Shown here: positions 29,716 to 40,388 of the stretch, piece by piece
How the letters are laid out: the number at the start of each line of letters is the position of its first letter
How positions within the stretch are numbered: position 1 is the first letter of the stretch
From: Massilia timonae CCUG 45783
GTDB lineage: Bacteria; Pseudomonadota; Gammaproteobacteria; Burkholderiales; Burkholderiaceae_D
Assembly (NCBI RefSeq): GCF_000315425.1
Contig: NZ_JH992922.1
Span: 460,873 to 524,872, forward strand
Direction of reading: 5' to 3'
DNA: 64,000 nucleotides
The notes under the pieces: generated by a model
Told to the model about the DNA's origin: nothing
Seen by the model: the letters and a program-made list of their open reading frames with translations, nothing else
The model's database searches: none
Translations under genes and position numbers: made by a program

Positions 29716-31050
29716 TTATCGCGTAGGAACTCCACCCTTGAAGTTAGCCTTACGCAGCAGGGAATCATATTGCTGCGACATGACGTAGTTCTGCACTTGT
29801 GCCATGAAGTCCATCGTCACCACCACGATGATCAGGAGCGACGTGCCACCGAAGTAGAAGGGAACCTTCCACTGGGCGGTCATGAACTCCGGCACCAGGC
29901 ACACCAGGGTGATATAGACTGCACCGGCCAGGGTCAGGCGCATCAGGATCTTGTCGATGTAGCGTGCGGTCTGCTCACCCGGACGGATGCCCGGAACAAA
30001 CGCGCCGCTCTTCTTCAAGTTGTCCGCCGTCTCCTTGCTGTTGAATACCAGCGCGGTATAGAAGAAGCAGAAGAACACGATCGCCACCGCATACAGCAAC
30101 GCGTGGATTGGCTCGCCTGGCGCCATCGACGCCGCCAGATCCTTCAGGAACCCGATCACGGGGCCGCTGGAATCCTTGCCGCGCGTGAACCAGTCGACAA
30201 TCGTCGCCGGGAACAGAATGATCGACGAAGCGAAGATCGGCGGGATCACGCCGGCCATGTTCAGCTTCAAGGGCAGATGGCTGGTTTGGCCACCGTAGAT
30301 CTTGTTGCCGACTTGACGCTTGGCGTAATTGACCAGGATCTTGCGCTGTCCGCGTTCCACGAACACCACCGCATACGTCACCGCAGCCACCAGGACCACG
30401 ATCAGGATGGCCGAGAAGCTGCCGATCGAGCCGTTCGAGACCAGGGTGAACAAGCCGCCCAGGGCCGAAGGCAGACCTGCTGCGATACCGGCAAAGATGA
30501 TGATCGAAATGCCGTTGCCAAGACCACGCTCGGTGATCTGCTCGCCCAGCCACATGAGGAACATGGTGCCGGTCAGGAGGGTAACGACGGTCACGAAGCG
30601 GAAGCCGAGACCAGGGTCGATGACCAGGCCAGGCTGCGCCTCGAGCGCGACTGCGATGCCGAACGCCTGGAACAACGCCAGTGCCACCGTGAAGTAACGG
30701 GTGTACTGGGTGATCTTGCGGCGGCCGGCCTCGCCCTCTTTCTTCAACGCCTCGAGTTGCGGCGAGACGATCGATGCAAGCTGCATGATGATCGAAGCCG
30801 AAATGTAAGGCATGATGCCGAGCGCGAACACGGTAAAGCGGGACAAGGCGCCACCCGAGAACATGTTGAACATGCCCAGGATGCCGCCCTCGTTCTGCTT
30901 GAACAGCGCAGCGAGCTGCACCGGGTCAATCCCGGGAACCGGGATATGAGCACCGATGCGGTACACGACCAATGCGCCAAGCAAAAACCACAGCCGGCCC
31001 CAGGGGAATCCGGAAGCGGCGCTTTTACCAAGTTGTGAATTAGTCGCCAA
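29716..31050 (-). CDS. secY: Protein translocase subunit SecY
   Basis: 444 residues and ten transmembrane helices. It has the plug and helix 2 region [26 protein letters not shown] and the cytoplasmic loop [17 protein letters not shown]. SecY is the pore of the Sec export and membrane insertion channel. It lies between rplO and infA. Confidence 0.98.
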   Translation of the reverse strand: MATNSQLGKSAASGFPWGRLWFLLGALVVYRIGAHIPVPGIDPVQLAALFKQNEGGILGMFNMFSGGALSRFTVFALGIMPYISASIIMQLASIVSPQLEALKKEGEAGRRKITQYTRYFTVALALFQAFGIAVALEAQPGLVIDPGLGFRFVTVVTLLTGTMFLMWLGEQITERGLGNGISIIIFAGIAAGLPSALGGLFTLVSNGSIGSFSAILIVVLVAAVTYAVVFVERGQRKILVNYAKRQVGNKIYGGQTSHLPLKLNMAGVIPPIFASSIILFPATIVDWFTRGKDSSGPVIGFLKDLAASMAPGEPIHALLYAVAIVFFCFFYTALVFNSKETADNLKKSGAFVPGIRPGEQTARYIDKILMRLTLAGAVYITLVCLVPEFMTAQWKVPFYFGGTSLLIIVVVTMDFMAQVQNYVMSQQYDSLLRKANFKGGVPTR

Positions 31051-31078
31051 TTTTTGCTCCGATCAGGCAGCGGCCGCT

Positions 31079-31510
31079 TTACGCGACCGAGCCGCCAGCT
31101 GCTTCGATCGCTGCTTTCGCGCCAGCGGTCGCTTTCAGGCCCTTGAGGTTCACCGCTTTGGTGATCTCGCCGGACAGGATGACGCGCACGTCGCGTGCCA
31201 CGACCGGCAGGATGCCTGCCTGCTTGAGCACCAGGATGTCGACGTCGCCGACAGCCAGGTTGTTCAGGTCGGACAGACGAACTTCAGCCTTGAAGGTCGC
31301 GTTCAGCGATTTGAAGCCGCGCTTCGGCAGACGGCGCTGCAGAGGCATCTGACCGCCTTCGAAGCCGACTTTGTGGAAGCCGCCCGAACGCGATTTCTGA
31401 CCCTTGTGACCACGGCCGGCGGTCTTGCCCAGGCCGGAGCCGATGCCGCGACCGACGCGACGCTTGGCGTGTTTAGCGCCTTCGGCTGGTTGAATGGTAT
31501 TGAGTTCCAT
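31079..31510 (-). CDS. rplO: 50S ribosomal protein L15
   Basis: 143 residues from the ATG at 31510 ([16 protein letters not shown]). The conserved [21 protein letters not shown] and [15 protein letters not shown] segments are present. An upstream in-frame ATG at 31549 reaches into rpmD and would add 13 unconserved residues, so it is rejected. L15 is a late 50S assembly protein. Confidence 0.97.
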   Translation of the reverse strand: MELNTIQPAEGAKHAKRRVGRGIGSGLGKTAGRGHKGQKSRSGGFHKVGFEGGQMPLQRRLPKRGFKSLNATFKAEVRLSDLNNLAVGDVDILVLKQAGILPVVARDVRVILSGEITKAVNLKGLKATAGAKAAIEAAGGSVA

Positions 31511-31538
31511 TGATTTCTCCGTTCGCAAACCCGAGGGC

Positions 31539-31718
31539 TTACGAAACAACTTTCACGAGGTACGCGACTTTGTTGATCATGCCACGCACGGCTGGGGTGT
31601 CTTGCAGCTCGGAGACCGAGTTGACGCGACGCAGGCCCAGGCCACGCACGGTGGCGCGGTGGTCTTGACGGGTACCGATCAGGCCCTTGACGAGCTGAAC
31701 TTTAACGGTGTTTGCCAT
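31539..31718 (-). CDS. rpmD: 50S ribosomal protein L30
   Basis: 59 residues. The translation begins [16 protein letters not shown] and contains [20 protein letters not shown] and [10 protein letters not shown], typical of bacterial L30. It fills the gap between rpsE and rplO, the standard place, with 11 bases to rpsE and 28 bases to rplO. Confidence 0.97.
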   Translation of the reverse strand: MANTVKVQLVKGLIGTRQDHRATVRGLGLRRVNSVSELQDTPAVRGMINKVAYLVKVVS

Positions 31719-31729
31719 GTGAGTTCTCC

Positions 31730-32248
31730 TTAACCGACGATGTCTTCGACCGACTTGCCGCGCTTGGCAGCGATGTCAGCCGCGGTGCTCATCTTCGACA
31801 GGCCGTCGAGGGTTGCGCGCACCAGGTTGTAAGGATTCGACGAACCGGTCGACTTGGCGACCACGTCGGTCACGCCCATCACTTCGAAGATAGCGCGCAT
31901 TGCGCCACCAGCGATCACGCCGGTACCAGGCTTGGCTGGCATCATCATGACGCGCGAGGCGCCGTGACGACCGGACACGGTGTGGTGCAGGGTACCGTTC
32001 TTGAGTGGCACCTTGATCAGGTTGCGGCGGGCTTCTTCCATCGCTTTTTGCACGCCGACAGGAACTTCCTTCGACTTGCCCTTGCCCATGCCGATGCGGC
32101 CATCGCCGTCACCGACAACGGTCAGCGCTGCAAAACCCATGATACGACCACCCTTGACCACTTTGGTCACGCGGTTGATCGCGATCATTTTTTCGCGCAT
32201 GCCATCATCCGGCTTGTCGCTTGCCATTTTCGCTTGCATTTTTGCCAT
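31730..32248 (-). CDS. rpsE: 30S ribosomal protein S5
   Basis: 172 residues. It contains [24 protein letters not shown] (the double-stranded RNA-binding domain) and [21 protein letters not shown]5 takes part in mRNA helicase function and translation fidelity at the small-subunit entry site. It follows rplR after 12 bases. Confidence 0.98.
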   Translation of the reverse strand: MAKMQAKMASDKPDDGMREKMIAINRVTKVVKGGRIMGFAALTVVGDGDGRIGMGKGKSKEVPVGVQKAMEEARRNLIKVPLKNGTLHHTVSGRHGASRVMMMPAKPGTGVIAGGAMRAIFEVMGVTDVVAKSTGSSNPYNLVRATLDGLSKMSTAADIAAKRGKSVEDIVG

Positions 32249-32260
32249 GACGATTCTTCC

Positions 32261-32623
32261 TTAGAACTTCAGACCGGCTTCGCGCGCGGCTTCCGCCAGC
32301 GCCTTCACACGGCCGTGGTAACGGAAACCCGAGCGATCGAACGCAACTTCGGTGATTCCTGCTTTCAGTGCTTTTTCTGCGACGCGCTTGCCAACCAGAG
32401 CGGCTGCAGCAGCGTTGCCGCCGGCGCCGGTCTTGCCAGCCAGTTCGGCGCGCACTTCCGCTTCCAGGGTCGAAGCCGACACCAGTACTTTTGCGTCCGG
32501 GCTGATCAGGTTCGCGTAGATGTGCAGGTTGGTGCGGTGAACCGACAGGCGGTTCACGCCCAGCTGGGCGATCTTGATGCGGGTCTGACGGCCACGACGC
32601 AGACGGGATTGTTTCTTGTCCAT
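32261..32623 (-). CDS. rplR: 50S ribosomal protein L18
   Basis: 120 residues. It starts [18 protein letters not shown] and has [18 protein letters not shown] and the C-terminal [24 protein letters not shown], typical of L18. It binds 5S rRNA along with L5 and L25. It follows rplF after 11 bases. Confidence 0.98.
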   Translation of the reverse strand: MDKKQSRLRRGRQTRIKIAQLGVNRLSVHRTNLHIYANLISPDAKVLVSASTLEAEVRAELAGKTGAGGNAAAAALVGKRVAEKALKAGITEVAFDRSGFRYHGRVKALAEAAREAGLKF

Positions 32624-32634
32624 GTCTGCTCCGA

Positions 32635-33168
32635 TTATTTCTTCTTGGTTTCTTTAAGCTTGACCACTTCGTCCGAATAACGGACGCCCTTGCCCTTGTA
32701 AGGCTCAGGAGCGCGGTAAGCGCGAACTTCGGCGGCAACCTGGCCAACCTTCTGGCGATCGATACCCTTGATCACGATTTCGGTCGGGGTCGGGGTCACT
32801 GCGGTGACGCCTTCAGGCATCGCGTGCAGGACCGGGTGCGAGAAGCCCAGCGACAGGTTCAGGGCGTTGCCCTGCACTGCTGCCTTGTAGCCCACGCCGA
32901 CCAGGTTCAGCTTCTTCTCGAAGCCCTTGGTGACGCCGGTGACCATGTTGTTGACCAGGGCGCGCAGGGTGCCCGACATGGCGTTCGATTCACGCGACTC
33001 GTCGATCACGTCGAAGGTCAGCGTGCCATTGTTGTTTTCCACTTTGACCAGGCCGTTCAGGGCTTGGGTCAGGGTGCCCAGCGGGCCCTTGACGGTGATC
33101 GACGACGCGTTGATCGCGACTTCGGCACCGGCAGGGACGGCGATTGGCATCTTAGCTACTCGAGACAT
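32635..33168 (-). CDS. rplF: 50S ribosomal protein L6
   Basis: 177 residues and two tandem L6 domains. It contains [12 protein letters not shown] and [27 protein letters not shown], the L6 signature. It sits near the factor-binding site of the 50S subunit. It follows rpsH after 10 bases. Confidence 0.98.
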   Translation of the reverse strand: MSRVAKMPIAVPAGAEVAINASSITVKGPLGTLTQALNGLVKVENNNGTLTFDVIDESRESNAMSGTLRALVNNMVTGVTKGFEKKLNLVGVGYKAAVQGNALNLSLGFSHPVLHAMPEGVTAVTPTPTEIVIKGIDRQKVGQVAAEVRAYRAPEPYKGKGVRYSDEVVKLKETKKK

Positions 33169-33178
33169 CGTCTACTCC

Positions 33179-33574
33179 TTAAGCCACGTAGCAAATCACT
33201 TCGCCACCGACGCCGGTAGCACGTGCTTTGCGGTCAGTCATGACGCCTTGCGGGGTCGAGACGATAGCCACGCCCAGGCCGTTCATGACGGTTGGGATCT
33301 CGTCTTTGCCCTTGTAGATACGCAGGCCAGGACGGGAAACGCGCTCGAGGCGCTCGATGACCGGACGGCCGGTGTAATACTTCAAACCGATTTTCAGTTC
33401 CGCTTTGCCGCCTTCGGACGACACTGCGAAATCTTCAATGTAACCCTCGTCCTTCAGGACGTTGGCAATGGCAACCTTGACTTTCGACGACGGCATTGCG
33501 ACCGAGGTTTTCTGAACAACTTGTGCGTTGCGAATGCGGGTCAGCATATCGGCGATAGGATCGCTCATACTCAT
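33179..33574 (-). CDS. rpsH: 30S ribosomal protein S8
   Basis: 131 residues. It starts [18 protein letters not shown] and ends with [18 protein letters not shown] and GGEVICYVA, conserved in S8. S8 binds helix 21 of 16S rRNA and in E. coli represses the spc operon by binding an mRNA mimic near rplE. Confidence 0.98.
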   Translation of the reverse strand: MSMSDPIADMLTRIRNAQVVQKTSVAMPSSKVKVAIANVLKDEGYIEDFAVSSEGGKAELKIGLKYYTGRPVIERLERVSRPGLRIYKGKDEIPTVMNGLGVAIVSTPQGVMTDRKARATGVGGEVICYVA

Positions 33575-33588
33575 TGCTTATTCTCCTA

Positions 33589-33894
33589 TTACCAGCTAGC
33601 TTTGGTCATACCCGGAATTTCGCCCTTCATGGCGAATTCGCGGAGTTTGGTACGGGCCAGACCGAATTTACGGAAAGTGCCACGTGGACGGCCGGTCATG
33701 GCGCAGCGGTTACGCTGGCGGGTCGGGGCCGAGTTGCGCGGCAGAGCCTGCAGCTTCAGGCGCGCTTCGTAACGTTCTTCTTCCGACTTCGACTGGTCGT
33801 CGATGATTGCTTTCAGAGCGGCACGCTTCGCGGCGAATTTCTCCACCAGGTCTGCACGCTTCTGTTCGCGGTTAATCAGTGCAAGTTTTGCCAT
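33589..33894 (-). CDS. rpsN: 30S ribosomal protein S14
   Basis: 101 residues. This is the long, zinc-free form (no CxxC). It contains [22 protein letters not shown] and [15 protein letters not shown]. It assembles late in the 30S head. It lies between rplE and rpsH with gaps of 4 and 14 bases. Confidence 0.98.
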   Translation of the reverse strand: MAKLALINREQKRADLVEKFAAKRAALKAIIDDQSKSEEERYEARLKLQALPRNSAPTRQRNRCAMTGRPRGTFRKFGLARTKLREFAMKGEIPGMTKASW

Positions 33895-33898
33895 GCTC

Positions 33899-34438
33899 TT
33901 AGTTCCTGAACGGGAATTTGAAGGCGGCGAGCAGCGCTTTGGCTTCTTCGTCGGTCTTAGCGGTCGTGGTGATCGAGATGTTCATGCCACGCAGCGCATC
34001 GATCTTGTCGTAGTCGATCTCTGGGAAGATGATCTGCTCTTTGACACCGATGTTGTAGTTGCCGCGGCCATCGAACGATTTGCCGCTCACGCCACGGAAG
34101 TCACGCACGCGCGGCAGGGCCACGGTGATGAAACGGTCCAGGAATTCGTACATGCGGGCGCCGCGCAGGGTCACCATCGTGCCGATCGGGTAGCCTTCGC
34201 GGATCTTGAAACCTGCGATTGCCTTGCGAGCCTTGGTCACGACTGGCTTCTGGCCAGCGATCTTGGTCAGGTCGCCGGTAGCGTGCTCGATGATCTTCTT
34301 GTCGGCGACTGCTTCCGACAGACCCATGTTCAGGGTGATCTTGGTCAGGCGCGGCACTTCCATCACCGACTTGTAACCGAATTTTTCGGTCAGTTCGGCG
34401 ACGACTTTGTCTTTGTAAATTGCTTGGAGACGGGCCAT
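33899..34438 (-). CDS. rplE: 50S ribosomal protein L5
   Basis: 179 residues. It contains [37 protein letters not shown] and [21 protein letters not shown], all typical of L5. It binds 5S rRNA and forms the central bridge to S13. It follows rplX after 6 bases. Confidence 0.98.
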   Translation of the reverse strand: MARLQAIYKDKVVAELTEKFGYKSVMEVPRLTKITLNMGLSEAVADKKIIEHATGDLTKIAGQKPVVTKARKAIAGFKIREGYPIGTMVTLRGARMYEFLDRFITVALPRVRDFRGVSGKSFDGRGNYNIGVKEQIIFPEIDYDKIDALRGMNISITTTAKTDEEAKALLAAFKFPFRN

Positions 34439-34444
34439 TTCTTA

Positions 34445-34759
34445 TTACCCTTTCACTACTTCGCCGTTCGACTTGAAGACGCGGACTTTCTTGCCGTCCT
34501 GGTCTTTGAAGCCAACGCGATCTGCCTTGCCGGTCGCAGCGTTGAACAGCGCGACGTTCGACACGTGAATCGGCATAGTCTTGTCGACGATACCACCAGT
34601 AACACCGGTCATCGGGTTCGGCTTGGTCGCTTTCTTAGCGACGTTGACGCCTTCGACGATGACGTGTTCAGCGTCTACACGCTTCTGAACGACGCCACGC
34701 TTGCCCTTGTCCTTACCGGTCAGAACGATGACTTCGTCGTTTTTACGAATCTTATCCAT
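34445..34759 (-). CDS. rplX: 50S ribosomal protein L24
   Basis: 104 residues. The KOW motif reads [19 protein letters not shown], near the N-terminus. It starts 50S assembly by binding the 5' end of 23S rRNA. It lies between rplN and rplE with gaps of 9 and 6 bases. Confidence 0.98.
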   Translation of the reverse strand: MDKIRKNDEVIVLTGKDKGKRGVVQKRVDAEHVIVEGVNVAKKATKPNPMTGVTGGIVDKTMPIHVSNVALFNAATGKADRVGFKDQDGKKVRVFKSNGEVVKG

Positions 34760-34768
34760 GTCGAATCC

Positions 34769-35137
34769 TTACAGAACTTCAGGTGCCAGCGACACGATCT
34801 TCATGAACTTCTCGGTACGCAGCTCGCGCGTCACCGGTCCGAAGATACGGGTACCGATCGGCTCCAGCTTGGCGTTCAGCAGGACAGCGGCATTGCCGTC
34901 GAACTTGACCAGGGAACCATCCTGGCGGCGCACACCTTTAGCGGTACGCACAACCACGGCATTGTAAATTTCACCCTTTTTGACGCGACCACGTGGGGCA
35001 GCGACTTTCACGGTGACCTTGATGATGTCGCCAATGCTCGCGTAACGGCGCTTCGAGCCGCCCAACACCTTGATGCACAGAACTTCCTTGGCACCGGTGT
35101 TGTCGGCTACTTCGAGCCGGCTTTCGGTTTGAATCAT
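34769..35137 (-). CDS. rplN: 50S ribosomal protein L14
   Basis: 122 residues. It starts [19 protein letters not shown] and contains [20 protein letters not shown] and [11 protein letters not shown], diagnostic for L14. A 238-base gap with a hairpin and a possible promoter separates it from rpsQ, matching the boundary between the S10 and spc operons of other bacteria. Confidence 0.98.
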   Translation of the reverse strand: MIQTESRLEVADNTGAKEVLCIKVLGGSKRRYASIGDIIKVTVKVAAPRGRVKKGEIYNAVVVRTAKGVRRQDGSLVKFDGNAAVLLNAKLEPIGTRIFGPVTRELRTEKFMKIVSLAPEVL

Positions 35138-35321
35138 AGTATTTTCTTTCCCAACTTAAGCCGTAGAAAACCCCACGGAAACCCATGGGCCTGCGGTCAG
35201 TCTTGGTCCCGCCGTGCCGCCCCTGCTGGAGCACCACGATTGGGTGATTGGACTTTCCAATAACGCATTCGTTACAGGCCGCACTTGCCGAGGGGACAAA
35301 CTGCGGCAACACATGAACGAA

Positions 35322-35357
35322 GCCCGCTAGTATCTCAGATACCAGCGGGCCACGCAA
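35322..35357 (-). promoter_or_regulatory. Hairpin and possible promoter in the rpsQ-rplN gap
   Basis: On the plus strand, arms GCCCGCTAGTATCT (35322-35335) and AGATACCAGCGGGC (35337-35350) pair over 14 bases with one mismatch. The same stretch, read on the minus strand, holds TTGCGT (35352-35357), a 17-base spacer and GATACT (35329-35334), a fair sigma-70 promoter. It may end S10-type transcripts, start spc-type transcripts, or both. The remaining gap to rplN shows no gene. Confidence 0.5.
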
Positions 35358-35375
35358 GACAAATTTTCTAGATAC

Positions 35376-35648
35376 TTACAGTACCTGTGCGACTTGCAAC
35401 ACTTTGGTCACAGTCCACGCTTTCGTCTTCGAGATCGGGCGACCTTCTGCGATCTCGACGGTGTCACCGATTTTCGCTTCGTTCGCTTCGTCGTGCGCGT
35501 GATACTTGTTCGAGCGCACGATGATCTTGCCGTACAGCGGGTGCTTGACGTGACGTTCGATCAGCACGGTCACCGTCTTGTCCATTTTGTCGGACACGAC
35601 TTTGCCGACCAGCGTACGCTTCAGCGCCGTTTTAGTGGTGTCGTTCAT
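35376..35648 (-). CDS. rpsQ: 30S ribosomal protein S17
   Basis: 90 residues. It contains [21 protein letters not shown] and [20 protein letters not shown], typical of S17. It binds the 5' domain of 16S rRNA. Its start overlaps the rpmC stop (ATGA). It is the last gene before a 238-base gap. Confidence 0.98.
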   Translation of the reverse strand: MNDTTKTALKRTLVGKVVSDKMDKTVTVLIERHVKHPLYGKIIVRSNKYHAHDEANEAKIGDTVEIAEGRPISKTKAWTVTKVLQVAQVL

Positions 35649-35842
35649 TTGGCTTCCTTCTGGTTCATCACAGTCTTCACACGCGCGATATCGCGACGTA
35701 CTTTCTTGAGCTGCGCGGTGTTACCGAGCTGCTGGGTAGCGACTTGCATGCGCAGACCGAACTGGGCCTTCAGCAGCTCGTTCAGCTCCTTCTGCAGCGC
35801 TTCCTGGTCTTTGCCGCGGAGTTCCGATGCTTTCATATTCAA
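35645..35842 (-). CDS. rpmC: 50S ribosomal protein L29
   Basis: 65 residues, mostly helical. It starts [20 protein letters not shown] and ends with [18 protein letters not shown], typical of L29. It sits at the tunnel exit beside L23, where chaperones and SRP dock. It overlaps rpsQ by four bases and lies 6 bases from rplP. Confidence 0.98.
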   Translation of the reverse strand: MNMKASELRGKDQEALQKELNELLKAQFGLRMQVATQQLGNTAQLKKVRRDIARVKTVMNQKEAK

Positions 35843-35848
35843 CTCCTG

Positions 35849-36268
35849 TTATTGGCCAACTTGGCGCACCACGAAGGTGGTAGCCAGTGGCAGTTTGGCA
35901 GCGGCCAGGCGGAACGCTTCGCGCGCCAGTTCTTCAGCGACGCCGTCCATCTCGTACAGGACTTTGCCTGGCTGGATTTCAGCGACGTAGTACTCCGGGT
36001 TACCCTTACCGTTACCCATACGGACTTCGGCCGGCTTGTTCGAAATCGGCTTGTCCGGGAAGATACGGATCCAGATACGACCGCCACGCTTGATGTGACG
36101 GGTCATGGCACGACGAGCCGCTTCGATCTGGCGTGCGGTGATACGGCCGCGGGCAACTGCCTTCAGGCCGAATTCGCCGAACGACACAGCGGTGCCGCGG
36201 GTGTGCGAAATGCCGGTGTTACGGCCTTTCTGCTCTTTACGATATTTCCTGCGCGATGGCTGCAGCAT
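35849..36268 (-). CDS. rplP: 50S ribosomal protein L16
   Basis: 139 residues. It starts [17 protein letters not shown] and contains [23 protein letters not shown] and [11 protein letters not shown], the L16 signatures. It organises the A-site region of the 50S subunit. It lies 2 bases from rpsC, so translation is likely coupled. Confidence 0.98.
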   Translation of the reverse strand: MLQPSRRKYRKEQKGRNTGISHTRGTAVSFGEFGLKAVARGRITARQIEAARRAMTRHIKRGGRIWIRIFPDKPISNKPAEVRMGNGKGNPEYYVAEIQPGKVLYEMDGVAEELAREAFRLAAAKLPLATTFVVRQVGQ

Positions 36269-36270
36269 GC

Positions 36271-37068
36271 TTATTCTCCTGCTTTCTCAGCTGCCGGCTT
36301 GGCAGCGGCGCGGCGGCCCGCTGGAGCGGCACCTGGCTTCGCGCCTGGACGTGGACGGCTGCCTGGCTTGCCGTCGTCACGACGTGGGCCGCGTGGCTTC
36401 TTCTCGTCCGGCGGGGTGTCGATCACAGGTGCTTCGCCCGTTGGGGAGCGGTCGCCCTTGTAGACCCAGACCTTGACGCCGATGATGCCGTAGGTGGTCG
36501 ATGCTTCGCTGGTGCCGTAGTCGATATCGGCGCGCAGGGTGTGCAGAGGCACACGGCCTTCGCGGTACCATTCGGTACGTGCGATTTCGATGCCGTTCAG
36601 GCGGCCCGACGACATGATCTTGATGCCGACGGCGCCCAGGCGCATGGCGTTCTGCATGGCGCGCTTCATGGCGCGGCGGAACATGATGCGCTTTTCGAGC
36701 TGCTGCGAGATCGAATCGGCGATCAGCTGCGAATCGATTTCCGGCTTGCGGATCTCTTCGATATTGACGTGCACAGGCACGCCCATGATCTTCGTCAGCG
36801 ACGACTTCAGCACTTCGATGTCTTCGCCTTTTTTACCGATCACGACACCAGGACGCGACGAGTAAATGGTGAAGCGTGCGTTCTTGGCAGGACGCTCGAT
36901 GACGATGCGGCCGACCGAAGCGTTCTTCAGCTTCTTCTTCAGGAAAGCGCGTGCTTCCAGGTCTTCCTTCAGCATGTCGGCGAAATTGCCGTTGCCAGCG
37001 TACCAGCGCGATGCCCAGTTACGGGTGACCGCCAGGCGGAAGCCGGTTGGGTGGATTTTCTGACCCAT
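36271..37068 (-). CDS. rpsC: 30S ribosomal protein S3
   Basis: 265 residues. It starts [18 protein letters not shown]. The KH domain has [17 protein letters not shown], and the C-terminal S3 domain has [18 protein letters not shown]. The last 45 residues form a Pro/Arg/Ala-rich tail, as in other betaproteobacteria. S3 lies at the mRNA entry site. Confidence 0.98.
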   Translation of the reverse strand: MGQKIHPTGFRLAVTRNWASRWYAGNGNFADMLKEDLEARAFLKKKLKNASVGRIVIERPAKNARFTIYSSRPGVVIGKKGEDIEVLKSSLTKIMGVPVHVNIEEIRKPEIDSQLIADSISQQLEKRIMFRRAMKRAMQNAMRLGAVGIKIMSSGRLNGIEIARTEWYREGRVPLHTLRADIDYGTSEASTTYGIIGVKVWVYKGDRSPTGEAPVIDTPPDEKKPRGPRRDDGKPGSRPRPGAKPGAAPAGRRAAAKPAAEKAGE

Positions 37069-37079
37069 CGTGTGACTCC

Positions 37080-37409
37080 TTAGTTACCGACAGTCACGTA
37101 GATGTGACAGGATTGTTTCGAAATACGATCGCCGCGGCCCTTCGCACGTGCGGTGAAGCGCTTCAGGATCGGGCCCTTTTCGACGTAGATCTGGGTGACT
37201 TTCAGCTCGTCGATGTCCGCGCCATCGTTGTGTTCCGCGTTGGCGATCGCCGACTCGAGAACCTTCTTGATGATGGTCGCGCCCTTTTTCGGGCTGAATT
37301 GCAGAATGTTGAGTGCAGCGTCAACTTTCTTGCCACGGATCAGGTCGGCGACCAGACGGCCTTTTTGTTCCGACAGGCGCACGCCTTTGAGGATTGCTTT
37401 AGTTTCCAT
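37080..37409 (-). CDS. rplV: 50S ribosomal protein L22
   Basis: 109 residues. It contains [20 protein letters not shown] and ITVTVGN-type end segments, plus [16 protein letters not shown], which forms the tip of the loop lining the exit tunnel. Its start ATG overlaps the rpsS stop codon by one base (37409). Confidence 0.97.
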   Translation of the reverse strand: METKAILKGVRLSEQKGRLVADLIRGKKVDAALNILQFSPKKGATIIKKVLESAIANAEHNDGADIDELKVTQIYVEKGPILKRFTARAKGRGDRISKQSCHIYVTVGN

Positions 37410-37684
37410 TATCGTTTCGCCTTCTTGTCAGCGGCGTGGCCCTTGAACGTACGGGTCAGCGCGAATTCGCCGAGCTTGTGGCCGACCATGTTCTCCGACA
37501 CGTACACAGGCACGTGCACTTTGCCGTTGTGGACGGCGATCGTCAGACCGATGAAGTCCGGGGTGATCGTCGAGCGGCGCGACCAGGTTTTGACTGGCTT
37601 CTTGTCTTTGGTCGCTTGCGCGGCTTCGACTTTTTTCACCAGGTGGGCGTCAATGAACGGCCCTTTTTTCAATGAACGAGTCAT
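37409..37684 (-). CDS. rpsS: 30S ribosomal protein S19
   Basis: 91 residues. It starts [19 protein letters not shown] and contains [21 protein letters not shown] and [15 protein letters not shown], all typical of S19. It sits in the 30S head and contacts S13. It follows rplB after 9 bases. Confidence 0.98.
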   Translation of the reverse strand: MTRSLKKGPFIDAHLVKKVEAAQATKDKKPVKTWSRRSTITPDFIGLTIAVHNGKVHVPVYVSENMVGHKLGEFALTRTFKGHAADKKAKR

Positions 37685-37693
37685 GATTTATCC

Positions 37694-38521
37694 TTATTTC
37701 TTGCCGCGACGCGAGACGATCATCGACGAAGTGCGCTTGTTCGAACGCGTCTTCTTGCCCTTGGTCTGCTGGCCCCATGGCGACACTGGATGACGACCAG
37801 CTGCCGTACGACCTTCACCACCACCGTGCGGGTGATCGATCGGGTTCATGACCACACCGCGGACGGTAGGACGAACACCGCGCCAGCGCATCGCGCCAGC
37901 CTTACCGATCTTGCGCAGGCTGTGCTCGGCGTTGCCGACTTCACCCACGGTTGCACGGCACTCGATGTGCACGCGACGGACTTCACCCGAGCGCAGGCGA
38001 ACCTGGGCGTAGGTGCCTTCACGGGCCATCAGCACGACGCCGGCGCCGGCGGTACGGGCCATCTGGGCACCCTTACCTGGCAGCATTTCGACGCAGTTCA
38101 TCACGGTACCGACCGGGATGTTGCGGATTGGCAGGCAGTTACCGGCCTTGATCGGCGCTTCCGAGCCGTTCATGACGCTGTCGCCGACAGCCATGCCCTT
38201 GGTGGCGATGATGTACTGACGCTCGCCGTCCGCGTAGCACAGCAGTGCGATGTGCGCGGTACGGTTCGGGTCGTATTCGATACGCTCGACCTTGGCAGGA
38301 ATGCCGTCCTTCTGGCGCTTGAAGTCGACCAGACGGTAGTGCTGCTTGTGACCACCGCCCTTGTGGCGGGTGGTGATGTGACCGTTGTTGTTACGGCCGG
38401 CGGTTTTCGATTTCTTTTCAACCAGGGCTGCGAGCGGACGGCCTTTGTACAGGCCTTCGGTCACAACTTTCACCATGCCGCGACGGCCTGGGGAGGTTGG
38501 CTTCATCTTAACGAGTGCCAT
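37694..38521 (-). CDS. rplB: 50S ribosomal protein L2
   Basis: 275 residues. It contains [19 protein letters not shown] and the active-site-proximal [15 protein letters not shown] with the conserved His near peptidyl transferase. It is needed for subunit joining. Its start overlaps the rplW stop by one base. Confidence 0.98.
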   Translation of the reverse strand: MALVKMKPTSPGRRGMVKVVTEGLYKGRPLAALVEKKSKTAGRNNNGHITTRHKGGGHKQHYRLVDFKRQKDGIPAKVERIEYDPNRTAHIALLCYADGERQYIIATKGMAVGDSVMNGSEAPIKAGNCLPIRNIPVGTVMNCVEMLPGKGAQMARTAGAGVVLMAREGTYAQVRLRSGEVRRVHIECRATVGEVGNAEHSLRKIGKAGAMRWRGVRPTVRGVVMNPIDHPHGGGEGRTAAGRHPVSPWGQQTKGKKTRSNKRTSSMIVSRRGKK

Positions 38522-38838
38522 TATTTAGCCTCCTCGACAAAATTGATTTCCTGGCCTGGCTTCAGGCACACGAAAGCACGCTTGGTGTGGTTGCGACGGC
38601 CGGTGAAACGACCCGAACGCTTTTGCTTGCCTTCGCGGTTCACGGTTTGCACCGATTCCACTTCGACCTTGAACAGCAGTTCGACGGCAGCCTTGATTTC
38701 TGGCTTGGTCGCGTCAGGCAGGACCTTGAACACGATCTGCTCGTTCTTTTCCGCGACGAAGGTAGCCTTCTCGGAAATGATCGGAGCCAGCAGCACCTTC
38801 ATCAGGCGCTCTTCGCTGAATTTGATTGCGGCGCTCAT
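38521..38838 (-). CDS. rplW: 50S ribosomal protein L23
   Basis: 105 residues. It contains [19 protein letters not shown] and the extended loop with [20 protein letters not shown]. It lies at the tunnel exit and docks trigger factor. It overlaps rplD by four bases (ATGA). Confidence 0.98.
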   Translation of the reverse strand: MSAAIKFSEERLMKVLLAPIISEKATFVAEKNEQIVFKVLPDATKPEIKAAVELLFKVEVESVQTVNREGKQKRSGRFTGRRNHTKRAFVCLKPGQEINFVEEAK

Positions 38839-39455
38839 GCGTACATCTCCTCGATCTTGGCCAGAGCAGCTTTCGTGACCAGGACTTTTTTGTAGAACAC
38901 CAGCGACATCGGATCAGCGTGCTTCGGCTCGACGACCAGCACGTGCGGCAGGTTGCGCGATGCCAGTTCCAGGTTCTCGTCGATGGTGTCGGTGATCACC
39001 AGGACCGATTCCAGACCCATGGTCTGCAGTTTTTGCGACAGCAGCTTGGTCTTTGGAGCTTCGATCGACAGGTTCTCGACCACGTTCAGGCGGCCTTCGC
39101 GAGCCAGTTGCGAGAAGATCGAGCAGATACCTGCACGGAACATCTTCTTGTTAACTTTGTGCGAGAAGTTCTCGTCCGGGGTGTTCGGGAAGATGCGACC
39201 ACCGCCGCGCCACAGTGGCGACGACGACATACCAGCACGAGCGCGGCCGGTGCCTTTCTGGCGCCATGGCTTCTTGGTCGTGTGGTGGACTTCTTCACGG
39301 TCCTTCTGCTTGCGGTTGCCGCTACGTGCGTTGGCAGCGTAGGCGACGACGATCTGGTGGATCAGGGCTTCGTTGTATTCACGACCGAACACTTCGTCGG
39401 TTGCTGCAACGTTGGCGCCAGCTTGACCTTGCTCATTCAGGAGCTTCAGTTCCAT
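38835..39455 (-). CDS. rplD: 50S ribosomal protein L4
   Basis: 206 residues. The tunnel loop holds [15 protein letters not shown]. In E. coli free L4 represses its own S10 operon through the leader RNA upstream of rpsJ. Here rpsJ is about 18 kb away, so any such control would have to act on the leader in front of rplC, where an attenuator-like hairpin is seen. Confidence 0.98.
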   Translation of the reverse strand: MELKLLNEQGQAGANVAATDEVFGREYNEALIHQIVVAYAANARSGNRKQKDREEVHHTTKKPWRQKGTGRARAGMSSSPLWRGGGRIFPNTPDENFSHKVNKKMFRAGICSIFSQLAREGRLNVVENLSIEAPKTKLLSQKLQTMGLESVLVITDTIDENLELASRNLPHVLVVEPKHADPMSLVFYKKVLVTKAALAKIEEMYA

Positions 39456-39457
39456 GC

Positions 39458-40114
39458 TTACGCTCCTTTCTTGGCTTTGGTTTTGACAGCAGGCTTGACG
39501 ACCACTTGGCCGTTCTTCGCGCCAGGCACGGCACCTTTGACCAGCAGCAGCTGGCGGTCGGCGTCGATGCGAGCGATTTCCAGGTTCTGGGTGGTGACGG
39601 TAACGTCGCCCAGGTGACCGGTCATGCGCTTGCCCGGGAACACGCGGCCTGGATCCTGGGCCATACCGATCGAGCCAGGAACATTGTGCGAACGCGAGTT
39701 ACCGTGGGTAGCACGGCCCGAAGCGAAGTTGTAACGCTTGATGGTACCGGCGTAGCCCTTACCGATCGAGGTGCCTTGCACGTCGATTTTCTGGCCCACT
39801 TCGAACATCGAAGCATCGATGGTGTCGCCGGCTTTGAGTTCAGCGGCTTTGGTGGAATCGATGCGGAATTCTTTCAGCATCGTACCGGCTTCGACGCCAG
39901 CTTTGGCGTAGTGACCGGCGGCGGCCTTGTTCACGCGGGAAGCGCGACGTTGACCGAAGACGACCTGAACTGCGGTGTAGCCATCAGTTTCAGGGGTTTT
40001 GACTTGTGCGACACGGTTGTTCGACACGTCCAGCACGGTGACAGGGATCGAATCGCCGTCATCCGTGAAGATACGCATCATGCCAACCTTGCGACCGAGG
40101 AGGCCCAGGCTCAT
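39458..40114 (-). CDS. rplC: 50S ribosomal protein L3
   Basis: 218 residues. It starts [20 protein letters not shown] and contains [21 protein letters not shown], the central extension that reaches the peptidyl-transferase centre. It is the first gene of the block here; rpsJ, which normally precedes it, is encoded at 57734-58051. It has its own promoter and leader (40115-40234). Confidence 0.98.
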   Translation of the reverse strand: MSLGLLGRKVGMMRIFTDDGDSIPVTVLDVSNNRVAQVKTPETDGYTAVQVVFGQRRASRVNKAAAGHYAKAGVEAGTMLKEFRIDSTKAAELKAGDTIDASMFEVGQKIDVQGTSIGKGYAGTIKRYNFASGRATHGNSRSHNVPGSIGMAQDPGRVFPGKRMTGHLGDVTVTTQNLEIARIDADRQLLLVKGAVPGAKNGQVVVKPAVKTKAKKGA

Positions 40115-40161
40115 TTTTTCTCCATTCCCACCTACGATTGGGCGGGGGTAGTTGAACTACT

Positions 40162-40192
40162 AAAAAATATGGGTCAAAAAAGACAGACCCAT
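40162..40192 (-). terminator. Attenuator-like hairpin in the rplC leader
   Basis: On the minus strand: stem ATGGGTC, 10-base loop TGTCTTTTTT, stem GACCCAT, then A and six T residues. This is the form of an intrinsic terminator, located within about 10-40 bases after the predicted start of the rplC transcript and about 50 bases before rplC. Confidence 0.6.
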
Positions 40193-40205
40193 ACCGAAGC
40201 CGGCT

Positions 40206-40234
40206 AGTATAGCGCGCAAAAGGCTTCGGCGCAA
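40206..40234 (-). promoter_or_regulatory. Promoter for the rplC-led ribosomal protein operon
   Basis: On the minus strand: TTGCGC (40229-40234), 17-base spacer, TATACT (40206-40211). It would start transcription near 40199, giving a leader of about 85 bases before rplC. The match is good but not perfect. The rest of 40235-40388, between this promoter and the tRNA gene, shows no gene. Confidence 0.65.
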
Positions 40235-40388
40235 CAGGAAAAATCGGAGTCAAGACCGGCCTGTTGCGCTTTTCGCAGTAACTGGAGAAAGAAGAATCCG
40301 CTCTAGCTGAGCGGCACAGAAAAGGCACACCGCTGCGCCTTTTCTCTACAGGCTACGACCATTGCTGGGAGCCTGCGATCTGGAAGTC

